Below are positions 9,301 through 18,480 of a stretch of 64,000 nt of DNA, in pieces. The translations under genes and the position numbers were made by a program. The notes under the pieces were generated by a model that saw only the letters and a program-made list of their open reading frames with translations, ran no database searches and had not been told where the DNA came from. Source of the DNA: Pseudomonas silvicola (GTDB taxonomy: Bacteria; Pseudomonadota; Gammaproteobacteria; Pseudomonadales; Pseudomonadaceae); NCBI RefSeq assembly GCF_026651855.1, contig NZ_CP093281.1:248001-312000 (forward strand). The letters are read 5' to 3'. Within the stretch, counting starts at the first letter, position 1. Each line of letters opens with the position of its first letter.

Positions 9301-11377
9301 ATGGGTTTCTTTCGCTCTATGAAGTGGTTTTCACAAAGCGCAGTGCTGTTTTCTGCCAAAACTTGTCTTGCCGCCTTTCTGGCTTTTTACATTGCTCTGG
9401 AACTCAATCTCGATAAACCGGCCTGGTCACTGACTACAGTGTACGTTGCCTCACAACTCTATTCGGGTTCGACCGTATCGAAATCGGTGTTTCGCTTTTT
9501 CGGCACCTTGCTAGGTGGGCTGTTTACGCTGCTAATCTATCCCACTACGGTAGAGTCACCGATGCTGTTCAGCCTGTGTATCTCGCTATGGGTTGCCGTG
9601 TGCCTTTACCTTTCATTGCATGACCGCACGCCAAAAAGCTATGTGTTTATGCTCGCCGGTTACAGTGCGGCGATCATGGGCTTTCCCGACGTCACGTCAC
9701 CCTCGGCCATCACCTACACGGTGATTTCGCGTATTGAAGAGATCACGGTGGCGATCATCTGCAGCAGCCTGGTGCACCGCTTAATCATGCCGGTGTCGAT
9801 GCGCAGTCTGTTGGAGCAAAGCGTCAGCCTGTGGTACCAGAATGCGCGCGCAAGTTGTGCAGCGAGTTAGTCACGGTGATGCCAGCTGATAAATCGGTGG
9901 AACGAGAAGATATTCTGGTGCAGATGGCGAACTATCCTCTCAACGTCGAAACCCTGATTACACACTGTAAGGGCGGAAGGCGATGCCGCGCGACGTCTGG
10001 TGCGGTTGGTCAGCGTGCAGTATCAGCACCTCTCCTATTTGATTCCAACGCTGACAGCGATTGAGTCGCGGCTTAATTTGCTGGCGCAGCAGGAAATCCG
10101 TTTTCCGGACTATGTTGCAGAGGCATTCCAGCAGTTTTGTTATGGCTGAACGGCGATGACCAGGTTCAGATTCACGATGTTTTGACCGTTACACAGGCGC
10201 AGTTGAAGCAGGCCTGGCAGGAGGGGCGGCTCAACAGTGAAGAGAGTATTTTGTTGATTGATTGCTGGAGCGCCTGCTCAACTTCGTGCGTATCGCTAAT
10301 GCCTATCACAGCGTCAGCGAGCGCGTGAGTGAGTGGACACCGACCGTCAAGCCGGGAAAAACCGTGCGTGCGCATAAGCATGTCGATAAAGGTTTGCTGT
10401 TGCTTTCCTGCTTTACTGCGTTTCTGGCCACCTTCGCCACCTGCTTGTTCTGGATCGGCAGCGGCTGGAAAGATGGCTCGACTGCGCCGATGATGGCGGC
10501 GGTACTCTGCTCATTCTTTGCCGGGCTGGACAGTCCTATCGCGCCGATGAAGCTTATTCCTGAAAGGCGTATTGATCTCAATGGCGATCAGTCTGCTTTA
10601 CGTTACCGTGTTGATACCACAAGCGGTAACGTTTGAAGCGATGATCATCTGCCTCGCGCCCGGATTATTTGCGCTGGGATTGGTGATTGCCAACCCGGCA
10701 ACCAATTTGATTGGCCTGATCGTCGCCACACAGATTCCGGGGCTGATTGGCATGAGCCACCATTTCAAGCCCGATCTTCTGCTTATAGTGAACGCCATGA
10801 TTTCGACGCTGGTGGGCATTGTCATCGCCCTGGTGCTGACATTGCTTATTCGTAACAAGCGTCCATCGTGGACGGCGAAACGCGCGGTGCGTAAAGGATC
10901 CGCGATCTGCTGCAGTTTATCGCTGCGCTGCGCCTCAACACGGTAACGATGACGGCGCGGCAGCAATTTGTGGCGCGTACGCTGGATAAGGTGAACATTA
11001 TCTTGCCACGTAAGCGCGTCGATCCATCGCCCGATCTGGTTTCCGGCGGCAATCTGATTGCCGAGGCCTGGCTTGGTGCCAACTGTTACGACTATTACAC
11101 GCGGCACAAAGCGCTGCTGACCGAGAATGGCATTGAGAGTGCGGCGATGTTCCATGAGCTGAGTGTGTTCCTCAAACGCAGGCTGAAATCACTGCAGACA
11201 CAGCCCCATTCGGCGTTGTTGCATGAACTTAATCGCCTGCTGCTGGGTTTAGAAGCGCGAACATTACAGGAACAGGCGTTGTTTACGCCGATGTTCCATC
11301 TGTTCAATATCCGCTTATCGCTGTTTCCCTCAGCACGCTGGCCGGAAAACGCGCCACTTGAGGTTGATCGCGCATAA
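9301..11377 (+). CDS. FUSC-family inner membrane efflux protein, AaeB/YccS-like (frameshifted)
   Basis: Large membrane protein of about 690 residues after frame correction. An N-terminal block of helices (VLFSAKTCLAAFLAFYIALEL...LSLHDRTPKSYVFMLAGYSAAIMGFP) and a second block near 10.4-10.86 kb (LLLSCFTAFLATFATCLFWIG...VTFEAMIICLAPGLFALGL) flank soluble segments. This is the duplicated FUSC layout of AaeB, the p-hydroxybenzoate efflux subunit, and MdtO/YccS. Breaks occur near 9840, 9970, 10260, 10570 and 10910. AaeB normally pairs with the membrane-fusion protein AaeA, which is absent here. The first ATG in frame (9301) is preferred to the upstream TTG. Confidence 0.82.
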
Positions 11378-11469
11378 GTGTGCCGCAAACCCTGTATTTG
11401 AGCTGGGGCATGCACCAGACTGACAAATCCCGTACAGTGCTGAACAGGCTTGATAAAGGAAAATCGCAG

Positions 11470-12253
11470 ATGAAGATGATCGGTTTGATCGGTGGAATGA
11501 GTTGGGAATCGACGGCGCTCTACTACCGCATCATCAATGAACAGGTGAAGCAGCAACTTGGCGGATTGCACTCGGCGCGCAGCCTGATGTACAGCGTCGA
11601 CTTTCAGGAAATTGAGAAGTTGCAAGTGGCGGGGGAATGGCAGCGAGCCGGCGAGATTCTGGCAGAAGCCGCGCGCAGTCTGGAAAAGGGCGGGGCGGAC
11701 TTCATTGTGCTCTGTACTAACACCATGCACAAAGTCGCTGACCAGATTACCGGTGCCGTGGCTATCCCGCTGCTCCATATCGCTGATGCGACTGCTCAGC
11801 GTATTCAATCCGCTGGCGTGAAGCGTGTGGGCTTACTGGCGACGGCATTCACCATGGAACAGGAATTCTACAAAGGCCGTCTGGCGCAGTCCGGCATTGA
11901 TGTGCTGGTACCGGATGCCTTTCGGAAGCCGGAAGACGGTGCATGACATCATCTATCAGGAGTTGTGTCTTGGCATTATTCGTGAGTCGTCGCGAGCGCG
12001 TTATCGTGAGGTGATTGCTGAAGCTGGTGGCGCAGGGCGCCGAAGCGATCATTTTGGGTTGCACCGAAATTACCCTGCTGGTGAAGCCGAAGATGCCAGC
12101 GTGCCGCTGTTTGATACCACGTTGATTCATGCCGAGGATGCGGTGAAACTGGTCTGGCAACAAAACAATTATCCTGCTAATTGTTTTGTGTGTTATTATA
12201 TGCTCATTGAAGGCACAACGTCTGACCCCACATGGTCGTACAGGATGTGTTAG
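11470..12253 (+). CDS. ygeA: Aspartate/glutamate racemase-family protein, YgeA-like (frameshifted)
   Basis: Closely follows E. coli YgeA, a broad-specificity amino acid racemase: MIGLIGGMSWESTALYYRII, HSARSLMYSVDF, ADFIVLCTNTMHKVAD with the first catalytic Cys, and HIADATAQRIQ. After a frame change near 11920 it continues VHDIIYQELCLGIIRESSRARYREVIA. The second catalytic Cys (GCTEI) is recovered by another correction near 12060. The last clear residues are FDTTLIHAEDAVKLVWQQNN, so the true stop probably lies near 12170-12180 rather than 12253. It sits beside a D-amino-acid-type deaminase, suggesting joint metabolism of racemised amino acids. Confidence 0.87.
12162..12187. terminator. AT-rich hairpin at the racemase end
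   Basis: Ten-base perfect arms AAAACAATTA and TAATTGTTTT flank the loop TCCTGC, exactly where the racemase homology ends. The run of T in the second arm makes it terminator-like for rightward transcripts, but the stem is AT-rich and therefore weak. Confidence 0.45.
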
Positions 12254-12257
12254 AACT

Positions 12258-12284
12258 GGCTGCCAATACGTTGGCAGCCTTTTT
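12258..12284 (+). terminator. Rho-independent terminator
   Basis: Perfect nine-base arms GGCTGCCAA and TTGGCAGCC with a TACG loop are followed directly by TTTTT. This is the clear transcription stop for the racemase gene, just before the convergent deaminase. Confidence 0.88.
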
Positions 12285-12288
12285 GTGG

Positions 12289-13560
12289 TCAGAATGCTGT
12301 TTCCAGTGAATCTGTGACGCAATAATCGTCGTCCACCAGTGGCAGATAGCGCCATTTATCAAAAGCGGTGCAGGGATGAGAGATACCGCATCCTACCCAA
12401 TCACCCGGCTGCAACGTTTCATCATCGGGCAGCAGCAGATACGCATGTTGATCGTTGACGTCACTGATACGCAGATGGGTTGCCGCGCGCGGTTCACTGC
12501 CATCTGCGTTGCGGATCCACAATGGATTGGGCAGATCCTGGTCGAACGGCACATCACGCCGACCAAAATCGACAAAGGCCAATCCCGGTTCAGGGCGAGA
12601 CAATACCCGCCCCCAAATCTCCAGCGCTGCATCGAAGTGATGGCTCGAACCCGGTTGCGCGAAGGGTGCAATGCGCGCATACAAGCCGCTATCATGCGCC
12701 ATATAGGCACCGGACCGAATCAAGGGTGTCATCGGCAGCGGTAATGTCGCGGCAGTAAAACATTCGGTCACCACGTCAAACCAGGCGCCACCGCCAGCGC
12801 TGAGGATGATGTGATCGCTGCTGAAGAGTTGATGATCTGCCAGCAGTGCAGCGGTGCTGATCATCATCTGACAATACGCTTTCACGCGCTGAATACCGGC
12901 TTCATCGCGACCCGCCCCCAGCGCACCTTCATAACCGGCCACGCCCACCAGCTGCAGTGAAGGGCTGTCTTTAATCGCTTCGGCAATCTTGATTGCTACC
13001 TGTTGGGAACGGCAGCCGGTGCGACCACCGCTCACCGACATCTCCATCAGCACAGAAATCTGTGCATCGCCGAGATGCTGCTCCAGCAATTTTACGCCCT
13101 GCAGTGAATCCACATAGCAGAGGAAACCGTGGTCGGGATGCTGCTGCTGCCATTGACCAATCCAGCGAATGCCCGCCGGATCGACCAGCTCATTGGCGAG
13201 AAACACATTGCGGATGCCAAACTGACGCAGCGCACGCACCTGTGCTGGCGTGGCAGCACCCAATCCCCACGCGCCACCTTCGCTAATGGCGCGGCGCAAG
13301 ATCGCGGGCGACATTGAGGTTTTCCCGTGTGCTGCCAGCATGATGCCGTTCTCCTGGCAAAACGTGGCAAGCTGGTGGAGGTTGTTCTGCAGCGCTGATT
13401 GCTTCATCACCATCAACGGCGAGAACACTTCATCACTGGTAAAAACGTTACTGCCCGGCGTTAACGGTTGATCGCCAGCTCCCGCTACCGATTTAAACCG
13501 TGGCGCAGGTTGTTGGGCATCCAGCAAACCGTCTGCCTGCAGTGGAAAACGAATCGACAT
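12289..13560 (-). CDS. PLP-dependent amino acid deaminase, DSD1/D-threonine-aldolase fold type III
   Basis: Intact 423-residue enzyme. The N-terminal alanine-racemase-like barrel begins [18 protein letters not shown], and the PLP lysine is in [10 protein letters not shown] (Lys80). The C-terminal domain includes [12 protein letters not shown] and [18 protein letters not shown], where the His/Cys pair resembles the metal ligands of eukaryotic D-serine dehydratase and D-threonine aldolase. The family removes ammonia from hydroxy or D-amino acids to give 2-oxoacids through reactive enamines. The ATG at 13560 is chosen because longer in-frame extension runs into the upstream ATPase gene. It is last in an operon with an amino acid ABC importer and RidA, which destroys enamine intermediates. 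The substrate is not determined. Confidence 0.85.
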   Translation of the reverse strand: MSIRFPLQADGLLDAQQPAPRFKSVAGAGDQPLTPGSNVFTSDEVFSPLMVMKQSALQNNLHQLATFCQENGIMLAAHGKTSMSPAILRRAISEGGAWGLGAATPAQVRALRQFGIRNVFLANELVDPAGIRWIGQWQQQHPDHGFLCYVDSLQGVKLLEQHLGDAQISVLMEMSVSGGRTGCRSQQVAIKIAEAIKDSPSLQLVGVAGYEGALGAGRDEAGIQRVKAYCQMMISTAALLADHQLFSSDHIILSAGGGAWFDVVTECFTAATLPLPMTPLIRSGAYMAHDSGLYARIAPFAQPGSSHHFDAALEIWGRVLSRPEPGLAFVDFGRRDVPFDQDLPNPLWIRNADGSEPRAATHLRISDVNDQHAYLLLPDDETLQPGDWVGCGISHPCTAFDKWRYLPLVDDDYCVTDSLETAF

Positions 13561-13571
13561 AGTGGCTCCTG

Positions 13572-14306
13572 TTAGTGCCTCGCACACGCGATAAGAATTG
13601 CTGAGTGCGCGGGTTCTGCGGATTAACAAAGATTTGCTCCGGCGAACCCTGCTCAGCGATAACGCCCTGATCCATAAACACCACGCGATCGGCCGTTTTA
13701 CGGGCAAAACCCATTTCGTGCGTCACCACCACCATGGTCATGCCTTCACGTGCCAGGCTGCGCATCACTTCCATCACCTCGCCAACCAGCTCCGGGTCAA
13801 GTGCGGAGGTGGCTTCATCAAAGAACATAATTTTCGGTTCCACCGCCAGCGCGCGCGCAATGGCGACGCGCTGCTGCTGACCACCGGAAAGCTGGCCGGA
13901 TAGTGATGCGCGCGCTCCGCCAGCCCAACACGAGTCAGTGCCGCCATGCCGCGTTTGTTGGCTTCCGCTTCCGACAGTTTTGCGCTTTAATCAGCGCCAG
14001 GGTGACGTTACCCAGCGCGGTTTTGTGCGGGAACAGGTTGAACTGCTGGAACACCATGCCGACATGGCCGCAAATTTCGCTGCTGCGCTTACGGTCATGC
14101 AATGGCACTTTGTTGACCCATATTTCGCCGCCATCAGCGGTTTCTAAGCCGCTCATGATGCGCAGCACAGTGCTTTTTCCTGAGCCGGATGCACCAATTA
14201 ACACCAGCACTTCGCCGGGTGAAACATCCAGACTGATCTCTTCAGCACCCTGAGTGGAGCCAAAGGATTTAGTAATGCGGCTCAGCGTAATCGCAGATTG
14301 GCTCAT
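13572..14306 (-). CDS. Polar amino acid ABC transporter ATPase, GlnQ/ArtP-like (frameshifted)
   Basis: About 244 residues after correction, normal for the family. Visible motifs are [20 protein letters not shown], Walker [11 protein letters not shown]-loop [19 protein letters not shown], Walker [17 protein letters not shown] and the switch [20 protein letters not shown]. The signature region around 13850-13930 is disrupted by frame changes. The start overlaps the preceding permease stop (ATGA). A TAA near 13572, one base out of frame after QQFLSRV, is the likely true end. It energises uptake through the two permeases and the lipoprotein upstream. Confidence 0.87.
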
Positions 14307-14946
14307 GATATCTGGCTCCTGGTTTGATGATGTTGAACCCAACGTGAAAGCGGGAAGCAAATGGCGAAGTAGAGCAGGGCAACCAGGCCGTAAATCACCA
14401 CCGGTTGGCCGATGCGATCGACAATCGCCTGGCCCTGATGCATCAGTTCGGACATGCCGATCATGCTGACGATTGAGGTGTCTTTAATTAGCGAAAGATA
14501 CTGACCGGCCAGCGGCGGCAACACGATGCCACGGGTTTGGGGCAATACCACGCTCATGAAGGTTTGACGTTTGAAAGCCCGAGAATCCAGGACACCTCCC
14601 ACTGTCCTTTCGGTACGCTTCGAATCCCGGCGCGGAACACTTCGGCGATATAGGCACCTTGATAGATGCTCAAACCGAGGATCCCGGCGGCAAACAGATT
14701 GATCTCATAACCGAAGTAGGCCACGCCGAAGTAGATGAACATCAGCGTGATCAGCACCGGCGTACCGCGAAACAGCTCGGTATAGAGTACGGCGATCTGT
14801 TTGGCGACCGGCAATCGGCTGGTGCGCAACACTGCCGCCAGTAAGCCCAGTAACGTGCTGCCGATAATGGCGGCGATGGACAGCAACAGCGTGATACCCA
14901 GTCCTTTCAGCAGGATGGGGAAAGAGCTGATGATAAGCTCGCTCAT
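14303..14946 (-). CDS. Polar amino acid ABC permease, GlnP/HisM-like (frameshifted)
   Basis: Inner-membrane permease with the amino acid family signature SIYQGAYIAEVFRAGIRSVPKGQWE followed, after a break near 14575, by a C-terminal half with VVLPQTRGIVLPPLAGQYLSLIKDTSI. About 214 residues once joined. It forms a heteromer with the second permease. Its start is 28 bases after that gene and its stop overlaps the ATPase start. Confidence 0.87.
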
Positions 14947-14974
14947 AGCGCATTCTCCTGTTTCACTGGATTAG

Positions 14975-15679
14975 TCAGCCATTTTTTGCCCACCACCAGG
15001 CGGACTTTTTTACCGGGGTCACCAGCGGCGGGTGGAACATGCGCCGTCCTGCCACCGTGCCCAGCCAGGAGAACAGATTGCTTAGCACCAGATAGACCAG
15101 CGCGACCACGCTAAAGGTCTGGATATACAGCAGAGTGCGGGCGTTGATCACCGTGGCGGTGCCGGTCAGTTCTGGCAGGGCAATCGCAGAAAGCAGCGAA
15201 GTACCGAGCAGCAGCTGAATCAGGTTGTTGATGATCGCCGGCCATACGGCGCGTGCCGCCTGCGGCAGCACCACGCTGAGAAAGATTTGCCGACGCGGGA
15301 TGCCGAGAATATAAGCGGCTTCGAGCTGACCTTTTGGCACCGATTGAATCCCGGCACGAAAGGTTTCAGACAAGTAAGCGCCAACGTTGATGCCCAGCGC
15401 CAGCACACCGGCGGTAAAGGCACTCATGGTGATGCCCAGCGAGGGCAGCCCAAAGAAGATGATGAAAATTTGCAGCAGCACCGGCGTGTTGCGAATAAAC
15501 TCGACGTAGCAGTGACTGATCCAGCGCAGGGGAGCAACAGGCGATGATTTCGCTAATGCCGACAATAAACCCAATGCTACCGCCAGCACGAAGGCCAGCA
15601 ATGTCACCTGCAGTGTCAGCCATGCGGCCTCAAGAAAGGTGTCGGCATAGCGCCAGAGGGTTAGCCATTGATAACTCAT
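14975..15679 (-). CDS. Polar amino acid ABC permease, HisQ/GltJ-like
   Basis: Intact 234-residue permease with about five membrane segments (for example ADTFLEAAWLTLQVTLLAF and TPVLLQIFIIFFGLPSLG) and the EAA loop phrase FRAGIQSVPKGQLEAAYILG. It directly follows the binding lipoprotein gene and precedes the second permease. The trio of two permeases, ATPase and lipoprotein is the standard PAAT importer layout. Confidence 0.9.
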   Translation of the reverse strand: MSYQWLTLWRYADTFLEAAWLTLQVTLLAFVLAVALGLLSALAKSSPVAPLRWISHCYVEFIRNTPVLLQIFIIFFGLPSLGITMSAFTAGVLALGINVGAYLSETFRAGIQSVPKGQLEAAYILGIPRRQIFLSVVLPQAARAVWPAIINNLIQLLLGTSLLSAIALPELTGTATVINARTLLYIQTFSVVALVYLVLSNLFSWLGTVAGRRMFHPPLVTPVKKSAWWWAKNG

Positions 15680-15729
15680 GGTTTGACTCCTTCGAACGGC
15701 GCGGCATCAACTGCCGCGCCGCACATCAA

Positions 15730-16554
15730 TCAATAATGCGGATTCAGCGGGTAACGTGGCTTGCTACCGAACCATTTCTGATACAGCTGGGCGTTTTCAC
15801 CCGATGCATTAATCTCAAACAGGAATTCATTCAGATAGTTGGTCCACACCTGATCCCCCTGTTTCACACCGAAGGCGTTATATTCCAGTGGTACCAGCGC
15901 TTCGTTGGTCACGGTTAGCGTCGGATCGAGCTTGGCCTGATAGGCGAGGAAGTTGTTGTCTTCGATCATCGCATCGGCCTGACCTTGCTTCACGGCGAGG
16001 ATCGCGGCTTGCGATGAGTCGTATTCCTGAATTTTCACATCAATACCGAGGTTACGGACTTCATCCCCATTGGTTGAACCCTTCACTGTGGCGATGGTTT
16101 TGCCTGCCATATCATGCGCAGATTGAATGCCACTGTTTTTGCGCACCAGCATTGCCTCACTGGCCACCACATACGGGTTGGTGAAGCCGATCTCTTTGGC
16201 GCGTTCAAGATTGCGTGTGAAGTTACAGAACACCACATCGACTTTATTGGTTTGCAGATTAGGAATACGGTTGGCGCTGGTGGTATTCACCATCTCCAGT
16301 TTCACGCCCATCTCCTTGGCCAGTGCTTTAGCCAAATCAACGTCATAACCATCCGGGTTGCCGTCTTTGTCATAAAAACCAAAGGGGGCAAAGCTCAGGC
16401 AGTCACCGACACGCAGCGTGCCGCGTTGCAGTACGTTCTGCAGGGCCGATTGCGGTGCGGCGCCAGCCTCTTTTTTTTCTTCGGTGGGTGTGCAGCCAGC
16501 TAAAACCAGTAACGCCAGCGCAGCGGCGCCGAATTTAAGCGATGTTGTGTTCAT
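15730..16554 (-). CDS. Amino acid ABC transporter substrate-binding lipoprotein (SBP family 3)
   Basis: 274 residues with a lipoprotein signal (LLVLAGC, modified Cys at residue 21) and a low-complexity linker (TPTEEKKEAGAAPQ). The SBP_bac_3 fold follows: RVGDCLSFAPFGFYDKDGNPDGYD, ANRIPNLQTNKVDVVFCNFTR and IATVKGSTNGDEV. The Arg and Asp pattern typical of alpha-amino-acid ligands is present in part. First gene of the importer operon. The 136 bases up to ridA could hold a second promoter. Confidence 0.9.
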   Translation of the reverse strand: MNTTSLKFGAAALALLVLAGCTPTEEKKEAGAAPQSALQNVLQRGTLRVGDCLSFAPFGFYDKDGNPDGYDVDLAKALAKEMGVKLEMVNTTSANRIPNLQTNKVDVVFCNFTRNLERAKEIGFTNPYVVASEAMLVRKNSGIQSAHDMAGKTIATVKGSTNGDEVRNLGIDVKIQEYDSSQAAILAVKQGQADAMIEDNNFLAYQAKLDPTLTVTNEALVPLEYNAFGVKQGDQVWTNYLNEFLFEINASGENAQLYQKWFGSKPRYPLNPHY

Positions 16555-16690
16555 TTTATGCTCTCTATAAAATGAGTTATGAGTCGGCGTAACACCGATA
16601 TTTCACAGCAAAATGAAAAGCATCAATTAATAACAGGCTGTCCTGGTGTGGGCGAAAATAAAAATCGTCAGCCTGTTTTAACCGTAATAA

Positions 16691-17083
16691 TTATTTACGA
16701 TCGGCGCGGAAGCATTTCATATCCACTTCCACTTTGCAGTCGACCACTAAATCCTGCACGCTACAAATACGCGCCGGTGGATTTCCACTGAATATCTCAC
16801 TGAATACTTTATTAAAGGAACTGAAGTAGCGTGCGTCGGTCAACACCGCCGTGACGTGTACCACATCTTCCACGCGATAACCTGCCTCGCGCATGATGGT
16901 CAGGCAATTATCAAATGCTAACTGGGTCTGTTCAATGATACCGCCTTCCACCACTTCACCGTCGCGCATCGGCGTCTGGCCTGAGATATACAGCCAGCCA
17001 TCGGCCTCTACCGCACGGGCGAAGGGCAACATTTGCCCGCCAGTGCCGGTCCCGCCTTCAATGCCATAACGTTTTATCGTCAT
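16691..17083 (-). CDS. RidA/YjgF/YER057c-family enamine deaminase
   Basis: 130 residues, intact. The N-terminus has phrases of the RidA fold (GGQMLPFARAVEADGWLYISGQTP), followed by IIEQTQLAFDNCLTIMREAGY and PARICSVQDLVVDCKVEVDM, where the Arg of PAR is the substrate-binding arginine of active RidA. It hydrolyses reactive enamine/imine products of PLP dehydratases, which explains its linkage to the deaminase at the end of the operon. It is divergent from the IclR-type regulator across a 380-base intergenic region. Confidence 0.92.
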   Translation of the reverse strand: MTIKRYGIEGGTGTGGQMLPFARAVEADGWLYISGQTPMRDGEVVEGGIIEQTQLAFDNCLTIMREAGYRVEDVVHVTAVLTDARYFSSFNKVFSEIFSGNPPARICSVQDLVVDCKVEVDMKCFRADRK

Positions 17084-17110
17084 GCAAATTGCCTCATTTC
17101 TGGAGTAGTT

Positions 17111-17132
17111 AGTCTGTCCGATATATCAGACT
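17111..17132. promoter_or_regulatory. Inverted repeat near the ridA start, candidate operator
   Basis: AGTCTG and CAGACT flank a ten-base AT-rich spacer, 28 bases upstream of the leftward ridA start. It lies in the long divergent region shared with the IclR-family gene, a usual site for such a regulator's operator. The rest of that region (17133-17462) is AT-rich and shows no other gene. Confidence 0.4.
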
Positions 17133-17462
17133 CAAATCTGCAATACCGGATAGGGCAAGATTTGCACAGTGGATTCTTTTGCAATATGTGATCGGCTATT
17201 TAATTTTTTTGTGATGTAGTCGGGATCGCAAAATAAATTTATTGCGGAGCACTCGTTTAATAAGAATGTGACCTTCGTCGAACATTTTTAATGTGAGCGA
17301 AAAATCGTTGCGCCAAAATGAGGCCCCAAAATAGATCGCCATAATATAACGTCAGTGACTAATTTTTATTTTTACGGGGATGGGTAATTGTTGCGTTGGG
17401 GTGTATGATGCTTTTCTTTTTCATGTATTCCAATCGCACCAATGCAACAGGGGAGTGAGCAT

Positions 17463-18214
17463 ATGCCGGATGAAAAACCGTCACGGGCGCGCGGTGTTGC
17501 CCGGGTTATTGATATTTTTCGTCAGTTGCATATTGCCCGCCAGCCGATGGCGATGCGCGATTTGATCGATGCCACTGGCGCACCCCGATCCAGCGTTTAT
17601 GAGTTGGTCAGCCTGCTCAGTGAAGCCGGGCTGGTGGAATTAGATGCAGATGGTGCGGTGTTTTTCGGTCGCGAGATGCACTATTACGGTGCGGATTACA
17701 TGGCGCATAACGATCTGATCCGGCGCGCATCAGCGATGGTCGAGATTGTGGCGCGCCATGGCGAAACTGTGCAGCTTTGCATGCTGGAAGGCAACAAGTA
17801 CACGGTGGTGCTGTCCGAGAGCAGCAACGCGCACCCCTTCAAGATCACCTCAGATATCGGTGTACGCGTGCCCATCACCTGGACTGCGACTGGCCGCTTG
17901 CTACTCAGCAACTGGTCTGATAGCGCGATCCTCGATTTGATTCCAGAAGAAGATTACCGTCTTGCCAGCGGGCAGATTCTCGATAAGCAGGCGTTTCTCG
18001 ATGAAATCCACCATGCCGGTAAGCTGGGTTATTGCATGACGGAAGGGCTCTCCGAAAGCTTTACCTGCTGTATGGCCGCGCCGATTCGCTCACGCAGCGG
18101 CCAGGCGGTGGCGGCGATCTGCTTTATGGTCAGCCGTGATACGTCGCAAGAGCGTCGGCAGATGCTGTTGCAGGAGTTGATACCTCCGGGCAGAAGCTGT
18201 CCGATTTCACCTGA
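17463..18214 (+). CDS. IclR-family transcriptional regulator (C-terminus frameshifted)
   Basis: N-terminal winged helix (GVARVIDIFRQLHIARQPMAMRDLIDATGAPRSSVYELVSLL) and C-terminal effector domain (TVQLCMLEGNKYTVVLSES, VPITWTATGRLLLSN, AAPIRSRSGQAVAAICFMVS). The preferred start follows an AGGGGAG ribosome-binding site. Near 18185 one base appears missing. The corrected tail GQKLSDFT ends at 18214, whereas the uncorrected frame runs on to 18266. It is divergent from ridA and the importer/deaminase operon and probably controls them in response to an amino acid or 2-oxoacid. Confidence 0.85.
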
Positions 18215-18267
18215 CGCGCATTTCCCTGCTGCGGCGGCTTGCGGGCTGCCGGCAGGGAATGGATAAT

Positions 18268-18356
18268 CCATCTGCCATCTGCCATCTGCCATCTGCCATC
18301 TGCCATCTGCCATCTGCCATCCGCCATCCGCCATCCGCCATCCGCCATCCGCCATC
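18268..18356. repeat. Heptanucleotide tandem repeat
   Basis: Seven copies of CCATCTG are followed by five copies of CCATCCG and a final CCATC, about 89 bases with no interruption. The switch from one unit type to the other occurs once, as expected from slippage expansion of two founder units. It lies between the IclR gene and the binding-protein gene. A leftward frame through it would encode a MADGRWQ-type repeat, but nothing supports translation. Confidence 0.95.
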
Positions 18357-18442
18357 AACCTTTATCACTCAGCATTAATACTCGGTTACAACCCATTGTC
18401 CTGGCGTTTATTTTCGGCCCTTAAGGTTGTGTTAAGGTAATT

Positions 18443-18461
18443 GATAATAATAACTATTCTT
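18443..18461. promoter_or_regulatory. Candidate Fur box
   Basis: GATAATAATAACTATTCTT matches 14 of 19 positions of the enterobacterial Fur consensus GATAATGATAATCATTATC, 20-38 bases before a metal-type binding protein gene. The position overlaps the expected promoter, so iron-dependent repression is plausible. Confidence 0.6.
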
Positions 18462-18480
18462 TTTACCACGGAGTTTTAGG

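Noticed and set aside
13561-13707. N-terminal extension of the deaminase frame to 13707
   Set aside because: The extra residues are the shadow of the upstream ABC ATPase in another frame. The ATG at 13560 begins family-like sequence.
18268-18356. Possible CRISPR array
   Set aside because: The units are 7 bases with no spacers, so it is a simple tandem repeat.
18029-18358. Leftward repetitive frame MADGRWQ-type across the heptamer array
   Set aside because: It is a translation of a simple 7-base tandem repeat, lacks a ribosome-binding site and lies antisense to the IclR gene.
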